64,000 nucleotides of DNA from Gordius sp. MW1 (lineage: Eukaryota > Nematomorpha > Gordioida > Gordea > Gordiidae): positions 20,668,001-20,732,000 of the forward strand of contig OZ038530.1 in the NCBI GenBank assembly GCA_964036665.1, in the 5' to 3' direction. Below the pieces are notes generated by a model. The model was given only the letters and a program-made list of their open reading frames with translations, did not search any database and was not told where the DNA came from. Position 1 is the stretch's first letter. Each line of letters starts with the position of its first letter. Of this stretch, positions 60,161-64,000 are shown one piece after another. The position numbers were made by a program, and so were the translations under genes.

Positions 60161-62572
60161 ATGACCTAATTTATATTTAATTATTAACTTACTAGCAATA
60201 TTGTTTATATCCAATATTTGCAGAGGCCCAGCAATGCACCGATAATTTGGATAAGTTATTATATAAGTGCTAATAATTATAAAGTTACACACTTGAAAAA
60301 TTTGAAATGAACGGGAGTTTAGGTGAGATTAGGTGGTTGTTCGGCCGACCGGTTGTCGGTTGACTTGAAAAGACTATTATAACTTATGATTTCATTTTAT
60401 ACCGTCAAAAGGTTAAAAATGCGTTTTAGCAATTTTAAATAATTAAACCATTAAATATTCTAATTAGGAAAAAAAATAAAAGCCTTAAGGCTTGTCTTAA
60501 TATAGATTTCCTATTCATATAACGCGAATTTATATTTGTCTAAATATCCAATTCATTTCCATGGGTCATATTCGGTTTTTATTATTGATATTTTGTTTTT
60601 TGATAGTTAAAAACGTTTTTTTTTGTTTATTTTACCACTTGAGATTAAATTCAAACTTTGCTGAAACCTAAAAATTAAAAAGATAGAACATTTAAGCTTA
60701 GGAAAATTTTTGCACCTTACAAAATCGCTGTTAAATTATGCGTGAGATGTAAATTTGTTGTGAATTTGAAGTTACGACATGGCTATATAACTAGTGCTGT
60801 GTTGGAGCGCGTCAGTTTAGACCTGCGCTAAAAGAAATAAGCAGATTACTACCATCACCATTATAAGGGTCCATCGTGAGATGCGCTTCCCTAATGTAAG
60901 GTCTCTTTTTTACTAATTCCCTCCCCCATGGCTCTAAATGGTAGATAAAATTAGTATGGGGCGAGCGCTCTTTATAGAACCGCCACATGTGTCATTTTAT
61001 AGTTACATTAACCATCACATTGATGAAGGAAATAAGGCATGAAGTGGGGGGGGGGGGGGTACTTTGTACTATTTACTTTCTTCTAACATAAAATATCAAC
61101 ATTGTGGATAAATAAATGTTTATTTGATTTTATATATATATTGCCTAACCTATGGCATGAATACTTACAAATAATTTATCGGAAATAAAACAAGGATATT
61201 TTGGCATTAAAAATATAAAAGAGTTTGAAAAACAATTACCAAATTAGGATATCCGTGTAATCTATTGAGAAATAATTATATAAGAACGCTAGTCCCAACA
61301 GGTATCTGAAGTGTAATGTCCGGTAATTGTATGAATCTTAGTAAAAAATTTGCCTAAACAGGTGTTATTAATATCAAATTTAGAACCTTAAATGTTAATC
61401 TACACCTATTACAGGCATTAAATGCTGTCAAGTTGAAAAGAAACAACAACTGAAAAAAAAATTATAGAGGAAATTCATGTGAGTTTTAAAAGCAGGTATT
61501 TAATATCGTGATAATTTGGCTTTTAAATTAAGTGAGACTTTCAACATAATAATGTGTTGTGTCTAAATTTTTAATACCAAATTAGCTTTTTACAAATCTT
61601 TAATCAAACTGCTAAATTTTATTTTTTCCCCTTAAATTTTTTTGATATTTGAAGAAAATTTTGAAAACCACTTTAAAATACTCCTGCGTACGCTCCTGGC
61701 TTAATTCTTATAAGAGGTGTAAAAGTTCAATGTCCACTACCTTCTATTGTATTAACAGAATCTTAGTTAATATCAGTTTACACTTTACAGATAGCTTTGA
61801 ATATTATACTTGACTGCACGCACCGGATACACCGTGTTGATGGGAATAACAGCGAACTAACACCCCCTAAGCATATATCTAATGGTCCATCAAAATCTCT
61901 ATGAAAAAAAAAAAAAAAAAGTAGTCGGTTTGCAATACCCCAACTCTGAATGTCTTCACGAGAGAAGATGACTAAGAATGTGGGTGCGGTCCTTTTATTA
62001 CGACTACAATACCACGTACGATGATTTTTGCTGCGCAGCTAAATTCGATATTAAGATAAAAACTAAATTATAGGCCATGCAACATTATATTTCCTTCACA
62101 TGAAAGCCAAATTGTTTCTAATCTTTTTTTAAAAATTTTATATGAAGTTTGCAAGTATGTCTGCCGCATATATGTGTAATTATAGAAACTATACATCAAA
62201 GCAGTCAAATAATATCTAAAGCACCATACAAATATAGACCATAAAACATTTTATCTCTTTAATAAGTTAAAGGTCCACGCAGTATTACAGGTTGGGGTAG
62301 TAAAGATTTTTATAATATTTTAAATAACAAGTTAATAATTATAAGATGTACTATACATGTGATTACAAAGTAATAAGAGATTTATATACTGCTGTAGTTA
62401 TTTTAAAATTTGCATGATTTGTTTTTATTAAAATTGGCGTGTTTTTTATTAAAATTTGCGTAGTTACGGTGCTTATTTGTATAGTCAAGTATTAGTTAAA
62501 TTCACACCGCATACCAACTCTAACCATAAAGAAATGCGCACACAAATGGACTCGAGGAGACGTCTTGGGTTC
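60161..62572. other. no gene seen
   Basis: AT-rich DNA with isolated less AT-rich patches (60790-61030, 61690-61990) and a G run at 61045-61058. I found no inverted-repeat ends or coding frame that I can support. Confidence 0.45.
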
Positions 62573-62803
62573 AAAATGTCACAGTCCAAAATGTCACACG
62601 AATATCACGAAAAATTAAATCTCAAATGGGGAGGGAATTTGATGTACATCTAATCCTAACCCAACCCCTAACCTAAAACGCTGACCTAAAACACTACCCA
62701 ATGGAAATTATGCGCTTGCGCAATGAGTAATTGCGAATCTCACGATCGTGAGATTCGCGAATCTCACGATGTGGCTTAGTTGCATTTTGGACTGTGACAT
62801 TTT
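62573..62803. repeat. 231-bp inverted-repeat element with central palindrome
   Basis: The perfect 21-bp ends start AAAATGTCACAGTCCAAAAT and end in its complement. A perfect 26-bp palindrome (half-site GCGAATCTCACGA) is at 62733-62758. No coding sequence, so MITE-like. Flanks share CGAGGAGAC (about 62551 and 62814), possibly by chance. Confidence 0.78.
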
Positions 62804-64000
62804 AAAACGATACCGAGGAGACATCGCTTGATCGTATGTTTTAAATAGTAAAAACAAGCTAGAAGGGAGATTCATACTAAAAAACACTTTTTTTTCGTTC
62901 TATATTTTCCTGTATCAACGGTTTAACCTTTGGTTTTACCCTAACATATTTAAATGTATACACATAACGGGGACATTAGGCATTTTTTATCCGTTTCTTT
63001 GATCTAAGTGGTTATGAAAAAAATTGATATAAGGTGAGAAACGCAATACTGTTTACGGGAAGGCTTTACAAGTTATCCTTGGAACGATGAAAATTTGTAT
63101 GGGCAGGGATTTTGTTAAGGAAAATTGTGATTATTTAGGAGAGAAATGGAAGCTATCTGTTAAGAAAAAATGGCTGTTCCACATGTAAGATATGTGGGAA
63201 AGAATGAAATTTTAAAAATGGCAACAAATTAATATTTTACCCAAAATCTGGATTTCCATTCATAGGCCAAAAATTGACTGTTGCCACCTGACACCCCGTC
63301 ATCCTAATTAACGAAAATAGGGGTTTAATTACAAAAAGGATTAATTTGGTATTATTGCTTGTAATTGTAAACAAAACATGTGTGGATAGATTAGAGGCCT
63401 GCAAAGTAACTTTTTATCTTTCCAAACCTTTTTTAAAATTTCCACCCGAATCCGACCCAAAACATTTTAACATGTTCAACCTAAACCCGACCCAGCCCAA
63501 CTCGAACGCGTTTAAAATTCTTTATCGAATGTCTCAAAAGCAAAATCTCGCCTCGTCTCAGGCGTCATTATGAGAGTCTTGTCTCGATCTGAAAACAATA
63601 TTATCTCGGCTCGACGAGAAATCTCGACATGTCTCGACTTTCTAAAAAATTTTAATCCAATCGGTTTCCTCTTATCCGTTTACATTAATATGATAAAAAA
63701 AAATCAAAAATATAAAAATAGCGAACCATTTTTCTAGTCAAAAACCTTTACAAACATGTCCTTAACATCTTTGAACTAGCTAATACCCTTAGTTAGAATT
63801 GACAAAATGTCTTTTGATCAATTAATACAAGAGTTAGCCTTTCAATAAAAACGTCATCATTCGTTTTTTAAAGAATTTATCGCATGTTTGCGATATTGTT
63901 ATAGAAACCTGAAAGGTACGAGTGGGTACTTTTAATGTTTAATATTTAATTAGTGCATGCATTACAGCGTTGTAAAAACACCAATTAAAGTAGTATTGCT
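62804..64000. other. no gene seen
   Basis: AT-rich. A stretch at 63530-63640 is dense in TCTCG/CTCGA words (for example TCTCGACATGTCTCGACT) and may be a decayed repeat. CCCGAATCCGACCC at 63445 resembles the GC-rich repeat at 9780. GCGTTGTAAAAACACC near 63969 may be the left end of a TGTTGTAAAAAC element cut by the window edge. Confidence 0.4.

Noticed and set aside
62456..62653. Open frame of 65 codons
   Set aside because: It runs across the left end of an inverted-repeat element; no homology recognised.
63530..63640. Possible regulatory cluster of TCTCG words
   Set aside because: It looks like a decayed simple or dispersed repeat; nothing ties it to a gene.

Overview
The window looks like AT-rich nuclear DNA from a bilaterian animal. 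I infer this from three spliced genes with animal-type products, GT-AG introns, several families of inverted-repeat elements, satellites, and LTR and LINE retroelements. The phylum cannot be fixed from the sequence. Introns fall into two sizes: 36-46 nt in the inositol synthase gene (and a 40-nt intron in the TMCO4-like gene), against several kb in the ARID5-like gene. There is no sign of a prokaryote, organelle or virus genome.

Layout. 1-6719 holds two copies (A, B) of a large non-coding inverted-repeat element with an internal array of about 125-bp units. 6720-13031 is gene-poor and AT-rich, with small palindromic elements and C/G runs. 13032-28882 (+) is a nine-exon ARID5-like gene of 1,176 codons that I assembled exon by exon. 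Every junction keeps frame, and its introns hold three or more inverted-repeat families. 29013-32419 is copy C of the large element, inverted relative to copy B, so the ARID5-like locus lies between two long, very similar inverted repeats. 33451-36895 (-) is a six-exon TMCO4-like (DUF726) gene of 511 codons. 36917-41000 holds an inverted-repeat element, decayed coding traces and a decayed Ty3/gypsy relic split by a 520-bp foldback. 42372-44231 (-) is a seven-exon myo-inositol-3-phosphate synthase gene of 540 codons. 44424-46328 is a roughly 245-bp satellite running straight into a broken MULE-type transposase end. 46330-51100 is AT-rich with tandem repeats, including an array at 49586-50290 in which each unit looks like a 100-102 nt exon plus a 39-nt intron. 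51100-58480 is a nest: an unassigned RT element inside a Ty3/gypsy element (196-bp LTRs, CTTAG target duplication), inside a LINE 3' end, inside a satellite. 58540-60160 is a tandem/palindromic repeat with an element-like end. 60160-64000 holds one small inverted-repeat element and no gene I can support.

The three host genes do not form a pathway: a chromatin/DNA-binding regulator, a membrane-associated hydrolase-fold protein, and the committed enzyme of inositol synthesis. They are separate eukaryotic transcription units. The most informative features are the gene models, the Ser-to-Gly change at the TMCO4 nucleophile elbow, the exon-like tandem array, the datable nest of retroelements, and the inverted B/C pair that could invert the ARID5-like locus.
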